Positions 18,037 to 26,910 of a stretch of DNA of 64,000 nucleotides are shown here, in pieces (position 1 is the first letter of the stretch; each line of letters opens with the position of its first letter). The notes under the pieces are model-generated. The model had not been told where the DNA came from, did no database searches, and worked only from the letters and a program-made list of their open reading frames with translations. Made by a program: the position numbers and the translations under genes. This DNA comes from Comamonas sp. KCTC 72670 (lineage in GTDB: Bacteria; Myxococcota; Myxococcia; Myxococcales; Myxococcaceae), in NCBI GenBank assembly GCA_014656495.1, contig BNCN01000002.1, positions 763,102 to 827,101 of the forward strand. Direction: 5' to 3'.

Positions 18037-19314
18037 TCAAGGCCCCGGACTGACGCGCAGCCCACGGAAGCGCACCGTGGGCTGCCCGAAGGACACGGGC
18101 AGCGGGCCGTGGTCCAGCTTCCGGCAGCCGCGCGTGGCGAAGAGGTTCTTCGCATCTGCGCCCACCGCGTCGATGGCGGCCAGTGCGTCCAGCCCGTTGC
18201 CTCGGAGGATGCCGGGGCCCACGCGGCGGCCCGGGCGCCCGTCCCGAATCTCCCGGGCCTCCACGATGTAGAAGCTGAAGTCCCCTGACAGCAGGTCCAT
18301 CTGCCGGGGCAGCAGGTGTTGCACCAGCAGGCCGTGGGGGAGGTCCGCCATCAAGGCGTCGAGGTGCCCCGCGTGGGGCTCCACGCGCGTGTGCGCCATG
18401 CGCGGCAGGGGCGGGTGCCGGTAGCTGACGCGCCGCCCGTGTCCATTGGGCGCGCGGCCCAGCGCCACCGCGCTGCGAGCGTCCAGCAGCGGCGCGTCCA
18501 CGTGGCCTTCGCGCAGGAGGGTCACGGGTTGGGCGGCGTGGCCTTCATCGTCCCACGCGAAGCCGAGCGCGCCGTGTCCGTCGGTGGGGTCATCGGAGAC
18601 GGTGACGTGCGCGCCGGCCACGGCCTGTCCCAGGCGCCGGGCGAGATAGGAGCCTCCTCTCGCGACGACGTCGCCTTCGAGGGGATGGCCACAGACCTCG
18701 TGGAAGAAGCAGCCGGACGCGGCGCCCGGAGGGAAGACGATGGGCAGCACCGCATGCGGGCAGGGGAGGATGGGGGAGGTGTCGCGCAGCTCGCGCACCA
18801 TGCCTTCGACGAGCGCTTCCAGCTCCGGCTGCGCGGCGCGCAGCTTCGCTCCATCAGGCCAGGCCGCGCAGCGCCACAGCTCGGCGATGCCCGCGCCGGT
18901 GTCGTGGAAGGCCTTCACCTCAAGCACGGCGTGCCGTTGCACGTTCTCCCGGACGTGCGCGGCGTTGGCCACCAGCGTGCGCCGGTCCACCTCGCGCAGC
19001 AGCACGTCCAGGTGCGCGGCGCCCGCGGTCCGGGCCGTCTCCACCAGTGCCCGGACGAGCGCGAGGGTGGGCTCCATGTCACGGGGGAGCGTGCTGCCCG
19101 GGTCGAGCAGGCGCCAGGCTGGAGCCTCCAGCTTGCTGGGGAGGACGCCGCGCCGCGCCGCGGTGCCCGCCACGGGGGACCATTTCCAGGACATGCCCTC
19201 CGGGCCTGCTTCACCCAGGGACCATCCTCGTTCGAGGACGGGGGCGACGACACGGGGCCCCGAGCGCTGGTGGACGACCTCGGTGACCTCGCGCCGCTCC
19301 ACGAACCCGTCCAC
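18037..19314 (-). CDS. TldD-type zinc metalloprotease
   Basis: 425 residues of the TldD/PmbA family. The catalytic HExxxH is HEVCGH at 205-210, followed by PLEGD, and then a DDPTDGHGALGFAWDDEG segment typical of TldD. Family members form TldD-TldE heterodimers that thread and cut unfolded peptides; in E. coli they mature microcin B17 and degrade CcdA. The start is GTG, with GAGG about 9 nt upstream. It is divergent from a TldE-like gene and convergent with the lipoprotein gene, 7 nt apart end to end. The sequence is somewhat degenerate compared with housekeeping TldD, suggesting a paralogue. Confidence 0.85.
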   Translation of the reverse strand: MDGFVERREVTEVVHQRSGPRVVAPVLERGWSLGEAGPEGMSWKWSPVAGTAARRGVLPSKLEAPAWRLLDPGSTLPRDMEPTLALVRALVETARTAGAAHLDVLLREVDRRTLVANAAHVRENVQRHAVLEVKAFHDTGAGIAELWRCAAWPDGAKLRAAQPELEALVEGMVRELRDTSPILPCPHAVLPIVFPPGAASGCFFHEVCGHPLEGDVVARGGSYLARRLGQAVAGAHVTVSDDPTDGHGALGFAWDDEGHAAQPVTLLREGHVDAPLLDARSAVALGRAPNGHGRRVSYRHPPLPRMAHTRVEPHAGHLDALMADLPHGLLVQHLLPRQMDLLSGDFSFYIVEAREIRDGRPGRRVGPGILRGNGLDALAAIDAVGADAKNLFATRGCRKLDHGPLPVSFGQPTVRFRGLRVSPGP

Positions 19315-19514
19315 GCGTGTGTCCTCTGACCGCCAGTGACTTCGGTTGATTGACCGTGCTGCGGGTGCGGCTCACTCCGTGGCGCCTCGAGGGGAAGCAT
19401 ACGCCAGCGCGTCCGGCGTCCCCACACACGGAGGGCGAGAGGGGGCGCTCCGTGCATGGCGGCAGACCGGTATCCTCGCGAGCAGGGCCGAGGTTTCACG
19501 AGATGCGGCAGCGG

Positions 19515-19575
19515 ATGCCGGGCGGTTCATAGGATGATGGCGCGGCGCCAGTGCGAGGGACTGAAGCGCACCTCG
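19515..19575 (+). repeat. Decayed duplicate of the TldE-like gene 5' end
   Basis: This stretch matches the region starting at the real ATG (19612) with an offset of 97 nt. Read in its own frame it gives MPGGS-stop-DDGA, against MQGGSRDDGA in the gene. The in-frame TAG shows this copy is dead. The flanking GCGGATGC is also shared. Confidence 0.6.
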
Positions 19576-19611
19576 CAAGCAGGCCCGGCGCACTTCGGGA
19601 GGCGGTTGCGG

Positions 19612-20982
19612 ATGCAGGGAGGTTCCAGGGATGACGGTGCGCGGCGCCCGTGCGCGGGGCTGGAGCTGACGGCATGGCTTGCCTCCGCCAGCGAGGCCCT
19701 GGACGCCTTCGCACGCGACGACACCGCATCCGACGCGGAGCTGTTCCTCGGCGCGGAGCGCAGGCTGTCGCTCGAACATGACGCGAGCACCGGCGTCTCC
19801 ACCATGAATCAAGGCGAGTCCGCTGAGGCCACGGCCCGCGTCGGCGGAAGCGCCCGCCTGGGCGTGCTGTCGCTCCCGGCGGATGACGCAGGCGGGCTCT
19901 CACGGCTACTCGAACAGGCCGCGCGGCTCGCGACGCCCGGACGCGCCCTGGTTCTTCCGTCATTGTCCGCCGAGGACACGGACCTTCCCACCGGCCCCGC
20001 CGCGCTCCAACCGGAGGCCGCCCGGCGCCGGATGGCCCACGTCATCCAGTCCGTGGTCCCCCGGGGCAGCGTGGTCCAAGCTGCCGTCCTCACGCAGTCC
20101 TCGACGTGGCGGGCCGTGGTCCGCGCGAGCGGCGTGCGTCGCGCTCGCACCGAGTGGCGCGAGGACCTCTTCGTTCGGTGTGAAACGCCACGCGGCGCGG
20201 TGGTGGACGCGGTGTCACTCCCTCCGGACACGGACGACACGGTCTTCACGCCGCTGCGGCTCCGGCTCGCGGAGGCGGTCGACGCCCTGACGGGCCCCAT
20301 GGAACCGGTGGACCGGAGTCTCCCCTTGGTGCTGAGGCCGGCGGTGGCCGCGCCCCTCGCGGCGGGACTCATCTGGCTGCTCCGGGGTGACATCGCCGCC
20401 GCCACGCCCGCGCTGGCCCGGGCCGCGGGGCGCAAGGTGTTCCCCTCCGTGCTGGGCGTGGTGGACGCCCCGGACCATCCCGCGGGCACGCGCCGCGTGG
20501 ACGTGGACGACGAAGGCGTTCCCACGACGTCACTGTCCCTGGTGGAGGAGGGCCGGCTGAGAGGCTTCCTTCACGCGGCGGACACCGCGGCCCGGCTCGG
20601 TGCGCCGCTCAACGGACGTGGCTTCCGCCCGGCGCCCGGCGCGCCGGCCCCCGAGGCCGTGAATCCCTTCATCGTGCCGGCTTCGGCCCTCGCCTTGCCC
20701 GCGCACCACACCGAGCTCGTGGCGCGCGTGGAGACCTTCACCACCATGTCCCGGCCCGGCGTCATCACCCTGGTGGCGGGGGGCTGGGAGGTGCGCGATG
20801 GCCAGCGCGTGCGGCGGGTGGCGCCGGTGGAGCTGGAGCTCCCGGTGTTGGAGACCTTCCGGGCCCTGCGCGACGTGGGCGCGGACCTGACCTTCTTCCC
20901 CACCGCGGAAGGCTGTGGCACCCCGACGCTCGTCTTCCCACCCCTGCTGGCGACCACCTCGGGAGAGCAGGCAGGCGGGTGA
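19612..20982 (+). CDS. TldE/PmbA-like partner protease subunit
   Basis: 456 residues. It has no HExxxH, as expected for the non-catalytic TldE/PmbA partner. The C-terminal half has the family pattern: VDVDDEGVPTTSLSLVEEGRLRGFLH, then ARLGAPLNGRGFR and NPFIVPA. The chosen ATG has GGGAGG 9 nt upstream; the frame is open further upstream without a good ribosome site. It is divergent from the TldD gene with a gap of about 300 nt, so the two can share control. The partner assignment follows from family knowledge and position. Confidence 0.8.
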   Translation: MQGGSRDDGARRPCAGLELTAWLASASEALDAFARDDTASDAELFLGAERRLSLEHDASTGVSTMNQGESAEATARVGGSARLGVLSLPADDAGGLSRLLEQAARLATPGRALVLPSLSAEDTDLPTGPAALQPEAARRRMAHVIQSVVPRGSVVQAAVLTQSSTWRAVVRASGVRRARTEWREDLFVRCETPRGAVVDAVSLPPDTDDTVFTPLRLRLAEAVDALTGPMEPVDRSLPLVLRPAVAAPLAAGLIWLLRGDIAAATPALARAAGRKVFPSVLGVVDAPDHPAGTRRVDVDDEGVPTTSLSLVEEGRLRGFLHAADTAARLGAPLNGRGFRPAPGAPAPEAVNPFIVPASALALPAHHTELVARVETFTTMSRPGVITLVAGGWEVRDGQRVRRVAPVELELPVLETFRALRDVGADLTFFPTAEGCGTPTLVFPPLLATTSGEQAGG

Positions 20983-21150
20983 CACGTCAACGCCCGGAGG
21001 GCCAGCGTGGGCCCGTTGGGCGACGTCAGGCCGCTTCCCCTGCGGGCAGGACGCGCGTGGGCCCTGAATCCAGTGCATGCTGCGCGCACGGCGCCGGGCG
21101 GGTGGAGTGGAGCCCGAGGGGCCTGGGTGTGGCGTCACGGGAGGACATGG

Positions 21151-21795
21151 ATGTCGGGTCAGTCGCTGGCGGCGAAGATGTTGGAGGGTGCGCGGGAGTG
21201 GGCCAAGCGGCTGCCGTCCGCCCTCTCCAATGACATGGCGGTGGACGTGGGCCGCAAGCGCGTGCGCCTGTCCCACGCGCGCGTGGAGACGGTGGTCCGC
21301 CAGCTGCTGTCCCGACTGAAGAACTTCGAGCTGCGTGAGTGGTCCGCGCGCGACGCCGTCTACGACGTCCGCTTCTCCGTCCACGGCTGGAAGCTGCGCG
21401 TGGAGACGGCGCTGGAGCGCGTGGAGCTCGCGTCCGGGCGCTACCGGCTGTGGCTGAGGACGCCGGGCGTGGTGGAGCTGGAGCAGTCCCGCACGGCCTC
21501 CTCGCTGATGATGGGCGTGCTCCGCGCGGGGGCGGGCCGGGCGGCGATGCGCGTCCTCGCGGAGCGCCTGCTCCCCCCTGGCATCCGCTGGGATGGGCAG
21601 GTGCTCCAGGTGGAGGGCCCCCTGCCGGAGGAGGGCCTGCTGCCCGCCCGGCTGTTCGACTCGGCCTCCCTGGCCATGGCGGCTGACCATCAGCCGGAGG
21701 GCCTCTGGCTGTCCGCCGAGGCCTGGCCCGGGTTGATGGACCTGCTCCAGGTGGTGTTCGGCACGGAACTTCCGCGCACGCCCCCGAGCCTCTAG
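21151..21795 (+). CDS. Conserved-looking hypothetical protein
   Basis: 214 residues, no signal peptide. The start at ATG is supported by GGGAGG about 10 nt upstream and a following MSGQSLAAKML. The N-terminal 40 residues are helical and basic. The middle (WSARDAVYDVRFSVHGWKLRVETALERVEL) is beta-rich and amphipathic; the C-terminal part is Leu-rich. No catalytic motif or known family was recognised. It lies 168 nt downstream of the TldE-like gene in the same direction; shared transcription is possible. Confidence 0.7.
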   Translation: MSGQSLAAKMLEGAREWAKRLPSALSNDMAVDVGRKRVRLSHARVETVVRQLLSRLKNFELREWSARDAVYDVRFSVHGWKLRVETALERVELASGRYRLWLRTPGVVELEQSRTASSLMMGVLRAGAGRAAMRVLAERLLPPGIRWDGQVLQVEGPLPEEGLLPARLFDSASLAMAADHQPEGLWLSAEAWPGLMDLLQVVFGTELPRTPPSL

Positions 21796-22132
21796 ACGGC
21801 TCGCCGGAAGTCCCGCCTGGGGCTCGCCTCCCGCCTCTCCGGCGAGGAAAGCGACGCGGCTTCGTCCCGGATATCACCCTCCGGGACGCTCCCCGAAGCC
21901 GCGGGACGCACCCACATTGGCTGAGACTCAGGGGATGTTCCTCGGCGCGGTGGAGGCGCCAAGGGGCTGGAATTCTTCGGTTCGACGTCGCGTTTCCTTC
22001 ACGCGGCGAACAGCCGGTGGAGATTGGGGGCTTTCCACATTCGACATGGGCCCCTCGACAGGCTAGAGGCTACCTGTCCCGTGGTTGGGACAGTCAGCGG
22101 CCTCGCGCCGCACGTAGAAAGAAGAAGAGAAT
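21796..22132. other. Intergenic region before the cold-shock gene
   Basis: 337 nt without a convincing gene. The right third holds the likely cold-shock promoter and a 5' leader of about 57 nt. The left part contains GC-rich inverted segments but no T-run terminator. Confidence 0.6.
22041..22069 (+). promoter_or_regulatory. Candidate vegetative promoter of the cold-shock gene
   Basis: TCGACA (-35, five of six consensus bases), a 17-nt spacer and TAGAGG (-10) lie 64 nt before the ATG. The spacing and the TAGAG-type -10 suit myxobacterial sigmaA promoters. The predicted start falls near 22076. Confidence 0.45.
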
Positions 22133-22339
22133 ATGGCAACTGGCTCCGTGAAGTGGTTCAACGACGCAAAGGGCTTTGGTTTCATCGCCCAGGACGACGG
22201 GGGACCTGACGTGTTCTGCCACCACACCGCAATCCAGACCGATGGGTTCCGCACGCTGGCAGAGGGCCAGAAGGTGGAGTTCGAGACTCGGAAGGGCCCC
22301 AAGGGCCTCCAGGCCGAGAACGTCCGCGTCGTTGGCTGA
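22133..22339 (+). CDS. csp: Cold-shock domain protein
   Basis: 68 residues, a single cold-shock OB-fold. RNP1 is KGFGFI and RNP2 is VFCHH, where VFVHH or VFVHF is usual, so a Cys replaces the middle residue. Such proteins bind single-stranded RNA/DNA and melt mRNA structure. A purine-rich AAGAAGAGA precedes the ATG. A strong terminator follows. Full length for the family. Confidence 0.97.
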   Translation: MATGSVKWFNDAKGFGFIAQDDGGPDVFCHHTAIQTDGFRTLAEGQKVEFETRKGPKGLQAENVRVVG

Positions 22340-22361
22340 GAGCTCGGCTCCAGCACGCACC

Positions 22362-22400
22362 AGCCCGGTCTCCTCGCGTGCGAGGCCGGGCTTTTGTTTT
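22362..22400 (+). terminator. Rho-independent terminator after the cold-shock gene
   Basis: AGCCCGG pairs with CCGGGCT outside, and CCTCGC with GCGAGG inside around a 2-nt loop, with a 3-nt bulge; TTTTGTTTT follows. It stands between the cold-shock gene and the small basic protein gene. Confidence 0.85.
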
Positions 22401-22422
22401 CCTCTCCTCTTAAGGAGGCGCA

Positions 22423-22605
22423 ATGCAAGGAAGATCCACGAAGCGTCAGAAGGAGCAGGCGCGCAAGCAGCACCAGCAGGAGAAGGACGCCAAGCGCGAG
22501 GAGCGCAAGAAGGTGAAGTCTGAGCGCGGACCGCGCCAGCCCGGAGATGTCGATCCCGACATCGCGGACATCATCCCCGGTCCGCAGCCGCCGCTGGAGT
22601 ACTGA
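22423..22605 (+). CDS. Small highly charged protein downstream of the cold-shock gene
   Basis: 60 residues. The first 35 are almost all Lys, Arg, Glu and Gln (basic helix/coiled-coil type). The tail GDVDPDIADIIPGPQPPLEY is acidic and Pro-rich. TAAGGAGG lies 5 nt before the ATG, an excellent ribosome site. Read-through of the upstream terminator would place it under cold-shock control. A nucleic-acid- or ribosome-associated role is a guess from charge only. Confidence 0.8.
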   Translation: MQGRSTKRQKEQARKQHQQEKDAKREERKKVKSERGPRQPGDVDPDIADIIPGPQPPLEY

Positions 22606-22785
22606 ACTCCCGCGGAGCGCAGCCCAGGGCACGCCACGCACCGTGGAGCGCCCAGGGCATCCCTTCCGGGAAGGCGAGGACGCCCCCCGGGAGGACGCAG
22701 TATTCGCCTCCCCCGAGCGCTCCAGGTGAAGCCCACCCTGGATTCAGACGCCGGGAGGCCCTGGTGAACCCACCCCCGGCATCCC

Positions 22786-23430
22786 TCAAGGTTGCAGCGT
22801 GCGCACCACCTCCGCGCGGGTGATGTGGTCCAGCCGGAAGTGCCGCCGCTCCCCCGTCTTGACGTCCTCGCCCTCCACGCGCGTCTCGTGCCGGTTCATG
22901 ATGACGGACAGGACGCGCACGTCTCGCACCGTCTCGATGAAGTTGCTGTCGACGTAGGTGATGCGCAGCGGCTGCTGCTCGAACCACGCGCGCTCCAGCG
23001 CCTCCCGCACGGGCTTCTTGCTGGGCAGCGCCGGCACGCCGATGAAGGTCAGCTCCCGCAGCCGCGTGAGCAGCTCGCGCTGCGCGGACGTGGACAGCGC
23101 GGCGCGCACCTTGTCCAACGCGGACTCCAGCGTCCCCGCGAAGGGCAGCAGCCGCATGTCGATGGCGAAGCGCCCCAGCGCGACGATGAGCGCCGCTTCG
23201 CGCGCGGTGAAGTTCACCGGCGGCAGCGTGTAGCTGCGGTCCAACGCGTAACCGCCTCCGCGCCCGCGCTCCGCTGACACGGGCAGTGACGTGGCCCGCA
23301 GCGAGTCCAGGTCACGGTAGATGGTCCGGATGGTGACGCCGAACCGCTCGGCGAGCACCTCGGCGGTGACACCGGTGCGGCGGCCCCGGAGGTATTCAGC
23401 GAGGGCGAAGAGACGCTCGGTGCGCTGCAT
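22786..23430 (-). CDS. WYL-domain transcriptional regulator, YafY type
   Basis: 214 residues. The N-terminal HTH (about 1-60: TAEVLAERFGVTIRTIYRDLDSLR) is followed by a WYL domain with the FEQQPLRITYVDS segment and a C-terminal WCX-like end. WYL proteins sense small ligands or single-stranded nucleic acid and often control DNA-repair or phage-defence genes. It is divergent from the family B polymerase gene with a 138-nt gap and is the obvious candidate regulator of it. An ATG 18 nt further upstream (23448) would add six residues; neither start has a clear ribosome site. Confidence 0.9.
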   Translation of the reverse strand: MQRTERLFALAEYLRGRRTGVTAEVLAERFGVTIRTIYRDLDSLRATSLPVSAERGRGGGYALDRSYTLPPVNFTAREAALIVALGRFAIDMRLLPFAGTLESALDKVRAALSTSAQRELLTRLRELTFIGVPALPSKKPVREALERAWFEQQPLRITYVDSNFIETVRDVRVLSVIMNRHETRVEGEDVKTGERRHFRLDHITRAEVVRTLQP

Positions 23431-23568
23431 GGTGGGGAAACCTGACATACCACTGTCACCCCCCGCCCCCAAAATGACCTGATGCCTCCCGAGCCACGCG
23501 CCTTGCATCCCACGCCCCGAGCGGCTTGCATCGCGCGCGTTCGCGGTACGCACGCCCGGAGGGTCTCC

Positions 23569-25962
23569 ATGGAGGACGAGTGGCTCTGGGGGTGGGACCC
23601 CACGCCGGGCATCGTCTCCGTGTGGGCGGAGCCCGACGGCCGCGCCTACGTCTGGCGCCGCATCCCGGAGACGCGCGAGCTCGTGCGCGAGGACGTGCGG
23701 TTCCGCCCGTGGCTGTTGCTCGCGTCGCTGGAGGACCTCTCGCACCTGGGCTCGCGGCTGCGGCCGGAGTCGGAAGGTGCCTCGCGCTATCAGGTGACGT
23801 GGCAGGAGCTCGAAGGGCCCGGGGCGCTGCGCTACCTGGTCCGTGGGGATGACAGCAGGGCGCTGGCGAGCGCGGTGCTGGAGGGCGCGTCGCGCCGGCT
23901 GGGCCGGCCGGTGGGGCACTTGAAGGAGCTGGGCGCGAACGCGTCGCTCGTGCTGCCGCCCGAGGAGCAGTACCTCGCGACGTCCGGCCGCACGTACTTC
24001 CGCGACCTCGCCTTCGACGACCTGCGCCGCATGCAGTTCGACCTGGAGACCACCGGCCTGGACCCGGCGCACCACCGCGTCTTCCTGGTGGCGCTCCGGA
24101 GCCCGGAGGGTGAGACGGAGACGCTCGAGGCGCAGGGCGACGACGACTCGGCGGAGGCGGACCTCCTGTACCACCTGGCGGAGCGGGTGCGGGCGTGGGA
24201 CCCCGACGTCATCGAGAACCACAACCTGCACGGCTTCGACCTGCCGTTCCTCGCCCGGCGCGCCAGGCACCTGGGCGTGTCGCTGGCCCTGGGCCGCGGA
24301 GGCGCACCCGGGCTGCGCCATCGGCCCTCCGCGCGAGGCGCCGCGCTGGGACGGCCCGTGCCCGGCGCGCCACCGGACGCCATGCGCCGCGCTCGCTACA
24401 CGGTGCCCGGGCGCGAGCTCATCGACACGCTGGACGCGGTGCTGCGGCACGACTTCTCCACGCGCGACTTGCCGGGGCATGGCCTCAAGGCCGTCGCCCG
24501 GCACCTGGGCCTGGCGGGGCCGGAGCGTGAGCACATCCCCGGGGCCCGCGTGTACGAGGTGTTCCGCACGGACCCCGCGCGCGTGCGGCGCTACGCCCAG
24601 GACGACGTGAAGGAGGCCGCGGGGCTCGCCAGGCTCCTGGGGGGCGCGGCCTTCGCGCTCGCGAGGATGGCGCCGCGCCGCTACGAACGGCTCGCGGACG
24701 CGGGGCCCGCCACGGGCGTGTTGGACCCGCTGCTCGTCCGGGCCTACCTCCGCCAGGGCGCCGCGTTGCCCGCGCATGAAGAAGGGGATGGCACCTCGCA
24801 CAGCGGCGCGGCGCTGCACCTCTTCGCGTCCGGCGTGGCCCGGCGCATCGTGAAGGCGGACGTCGCCAGCCTGTATCCCTCGCTGATGCGCCAGTACCGC
24901 ATCGGCCCCAAGCGGGACCGGCTGGGCGTGCTGCTCGCGCTGGTGGACCGGCTGGTGGACCAGCGGCTGGCGGCGAAGGGGCGGGCACGCGCCGCGGCCG
25001 CGGGCTCACCCGAGCGCTTCACGAACGAGGCCCTGTCCGCGGCGATGAAAATCGTCGTGAACTCCGCCTATGGCTATCTGGGCGCGGTGGGGCTCACGCG
25101 CTTCTCGGACGTGCACGCCGCCAACGAGGTGACGCGCCAGGGCCGCGCGGTGCTGGGCCTGCTGTGCCGGGAGCTCGCGCGCCGAGGCGTCACGCTGCTG
25201 GAGGCGGACACGGACGGCGTGTACTTCTCCGTGCCGGAAGGTTGGGAAGAGGTGGACGAGCGGCGCGTCGTCGCGGAGGTCGCCGCGCTCCTGCCGCCCC
25301 GCGTGCGCTTGGAGTTCGACGGGCGCTACGCCGCGATGCTGTCGCACGAACCGAAGAACTACGCGCTCCAGCCCTACGACGGGCCGCTGGTGCTGCGCGG
25401 CGTGGCCTTCCGCTCCAGCCGCGCGGAGCCCTTCGGCGAGGCCTTCCTGCGGCGCGCGTTGGGCTGCCTGCTGGCGGGGGACATCCAGGGCATCCGCGAC
25501 GTCTACGTCTCCACGGTGATGGCGCTGCGCCGCAGGCAGCTGCCCACGCCGCAGGTCTGCGCCCAGGTCCGCCTGACGAAGACGCACGCGCAGTACCTCG
25601 CCATCCGCTCGCGTCGCCGCGAGCTGCCCTATGAAGCCATGCTGGCGAATGGACGGCAGGACTGGCCCCTGGGCGAACAGGTCCGCGTCTACCGCGCGAC
25701 AGGGAGCCGGGCGGGGTTGCTGCCCATGCCCGAGGCGGACGACGCCGCCGCGCCCTGGCCGCGGGACTACGACGTCGAATACTACGTGCGCCTGCTGCGG
25801 GAGACGTTCGCCGCCAGGCTGGTGCGCGCGCTGGAGCCCGGAGACTTCAGGACCGTGTTCGACGACCCGGGCCAGCCCTCGCTCTTCGCGCCCTCGTTGG
25901 CGGACGCGAAGCCCATCCTCACGGTGCTCACGGCGCCCGAGGCGCCGGAGTCTCAACCGTAG
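23569..25962 (+). CDS. Family B DNA polymerase with 3'-5' exonuclease
   Basis: 797 residues, the size of polymerase II. Exonuclease site: FDLETTGL (D158, E160), NHNLHGFD (D224) and YAQDD (Y342, D346). Polymerase site: DVASLYPSL from D431, KIVVNSAYGYLG from K494 and ADTDGVYF (D547, D549); EPKNY follows. All catalytic residues are present, so it should be an active proofreading enzyme, probably for repair or damage bypass. The start is supported by GGAGGG 6 nt upstream. Ala/Arg-rich inserts occur near 245-270 and 470-480. Confidence 0.95.
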   Translation: MEDEWLWGWDPTPGIVSVWAEPDGRAYVWRRIPETRELVREDVRFRPWLLLASLEDLSHLGSRLRPESEGASRYQVTWQELEGPGALRYLVRGDDSRALASAVLEGASRRLGRPVGHLKELGANASLVLPPEEQYLATSGRTYFRDLAFDDLRRMQFDLETTGLDPAHHRVFLVALRSPEGETETLEAQGDDDSAEADLLYHLAERVRAWDPDVIENHNLHGFDLPFLARRARHLGVSLALGRGGAPGLRHRPSARGAALGRPVPGAPPDAMRRARYTVPGRELIDTLDAVLRHDFSTRDLPGHGLKAVARHLGLAGPEREHIPGARVYEVFRTDPARVRRYAQDDVKEAAGLARLLGGAAFALARMAPRRYERLADAGPATGVLDPLLVRAYLRQGAALPAHEEGDGTSHSGAALHLFASGVARRIVKADVASLYPSLMRQYRIGPKRDRLGVLLALVDRLVDQRLAAKGRARAAAAGSPERFTNEALSAAMKIVVNSAYGYLGAVGLTRFSDVHAANEVTRQGRAVLGLLCRELARRGVTLLEADTDGVYFSVPEGWEEVDERRVVAEVAALLPPRVRLEFDGRYAAMLSHEPKNYALQPYDGPLVLRGVAFRSSRAEPFGEAFLRRALGCLLAGDIQGIRDVYVSTVMALRRRQLPTPQVCAQVRLTKTHAQYLAIRSRRRELPYEAMLANGRQDWPLGEQVRVYRATGSRAGLLPMPEADDAAAPWPRDYDVEYYVRLLRETFAARLVRALEPGDFRTVFDDPGQPSLFAPSLADAKPILTVLTAPEAPESQP

Positions 25963-26013
25963 AGGGCCTGCCGCTCCAGCACGACATGGCGCGCTGGAGC
26001 GGCACGCCGGATT

Positions 26014-26910
26014 TCACGGCGTCCCGGTGGACGGCTCCACGGACGCATGGGCCGGAGGCGGCATCGCCTGCGGCGCCAGGGCGGAGCGCTGCAACCAGCC
26101 CGCGAGCCCCAAGAGCACGAGCCCGGAGGTGCGCAGCGTGCGCAGCAGCTCCTGGCCCTGCGCCGCGTCGCCGGGCAGCAGCGAGGCCAGCCACACGCGG
26201 GCGTCGTAGAAGAGCCACATGGCGCCGGAGATGCCCATGGCCCACCACACCCAGGCCAGCTTCCCGCCGCGCAGCATGTACGCCACGCTCAGGATGGGGG
26301 CCACCAGCAGGATGGTCGTCATGTCGGCCAGCGTCGACGCGAGGCTGATGACGGCGGACATGGTGGCGATGCTGGAGGTGCCCAGGTGCCGGACCTCGGC
26401 GGCGAGCACGGGCAGGCCCACGGCCAGCGCGGCCACGGCCGTGACGGCCCACAGCGCGTTGCCGCGCGCGGTGGAGGGGGGCTGGAGGCCGGACTGACGG
26501 TACGTCATGGCCAGCAGGATGAGCGCGTACGTCGTGGACACGTTCGCCAGCACCACGACGACCATGCGGTAGGGCAGCAGCGGGCCCTGCGTGAAGGGCA
26601 CGTCCGGGACGGCGTGCAGCCAGTAGCTGCGCAGCGCGGTGCTGACCAGCGACAGGAACGCGCCCGCGGCGAGCCCGCCCCACACCTTGCGCAGGTAGTC
26701 GCCGGACTCGAACGAGCGCGCCGCGGCGAAGGTGCCGAACACGGCCAGCAGCCCGCTGCTCCAACCTGCGATGTCATGTACGAGCTGAAGCCGGTGCGGC
26801 TCGCCCAGCGCGGCGGCGGCCGCGAACGCGTGCGCGAGCTGGAGCACCAGCACGGCCGCGAACCAGGGGACGATGCTCCCCGCGGCCCGGTTCGACGAGG
26901 GAGCGCTCAT
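26014..26910 (-). CDS. Integral membrane protein of unknown function
   Basis: 298 residues with about seven hydrophobic helices (for example 13-34, 46-66, 77-95, 109-133, 150-170, 180-205, 214-235). No transporter or enzyme motif was recognised. Its ATG overlaps the stop of the upstream small gene (ATGA), showing translational coupling and suggesting the two products work together. It converges on the polymerase gene end. Confidence 0.85.
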   Translation of the reverse strand: MSAPSSNRAAGSIVPWFAAVLVLQLAHAFAAAAALGEPHRLQLVHDIAGWSSGLLAVFGTFAAARSFESGDYLRKVWGGLAAGAFLSLVSTALRSYWLHAVPDVPFTQGPLLPYRMVVVVLANVSTTYALILLAMTYRQSGLQPPSTARGNALWAVTAVAALAVGLPVLAAEVRHLGTSSIATMSAVISLASTLADMTTILLVAPILSVAYMLRGGKLAWVWWAMGISGAMWLFYDARVWLASLLPGDAAQGQELLRTLRTSGLVLLGLAGWLQRSALAPQAMPPPAHASVEPSTGTP

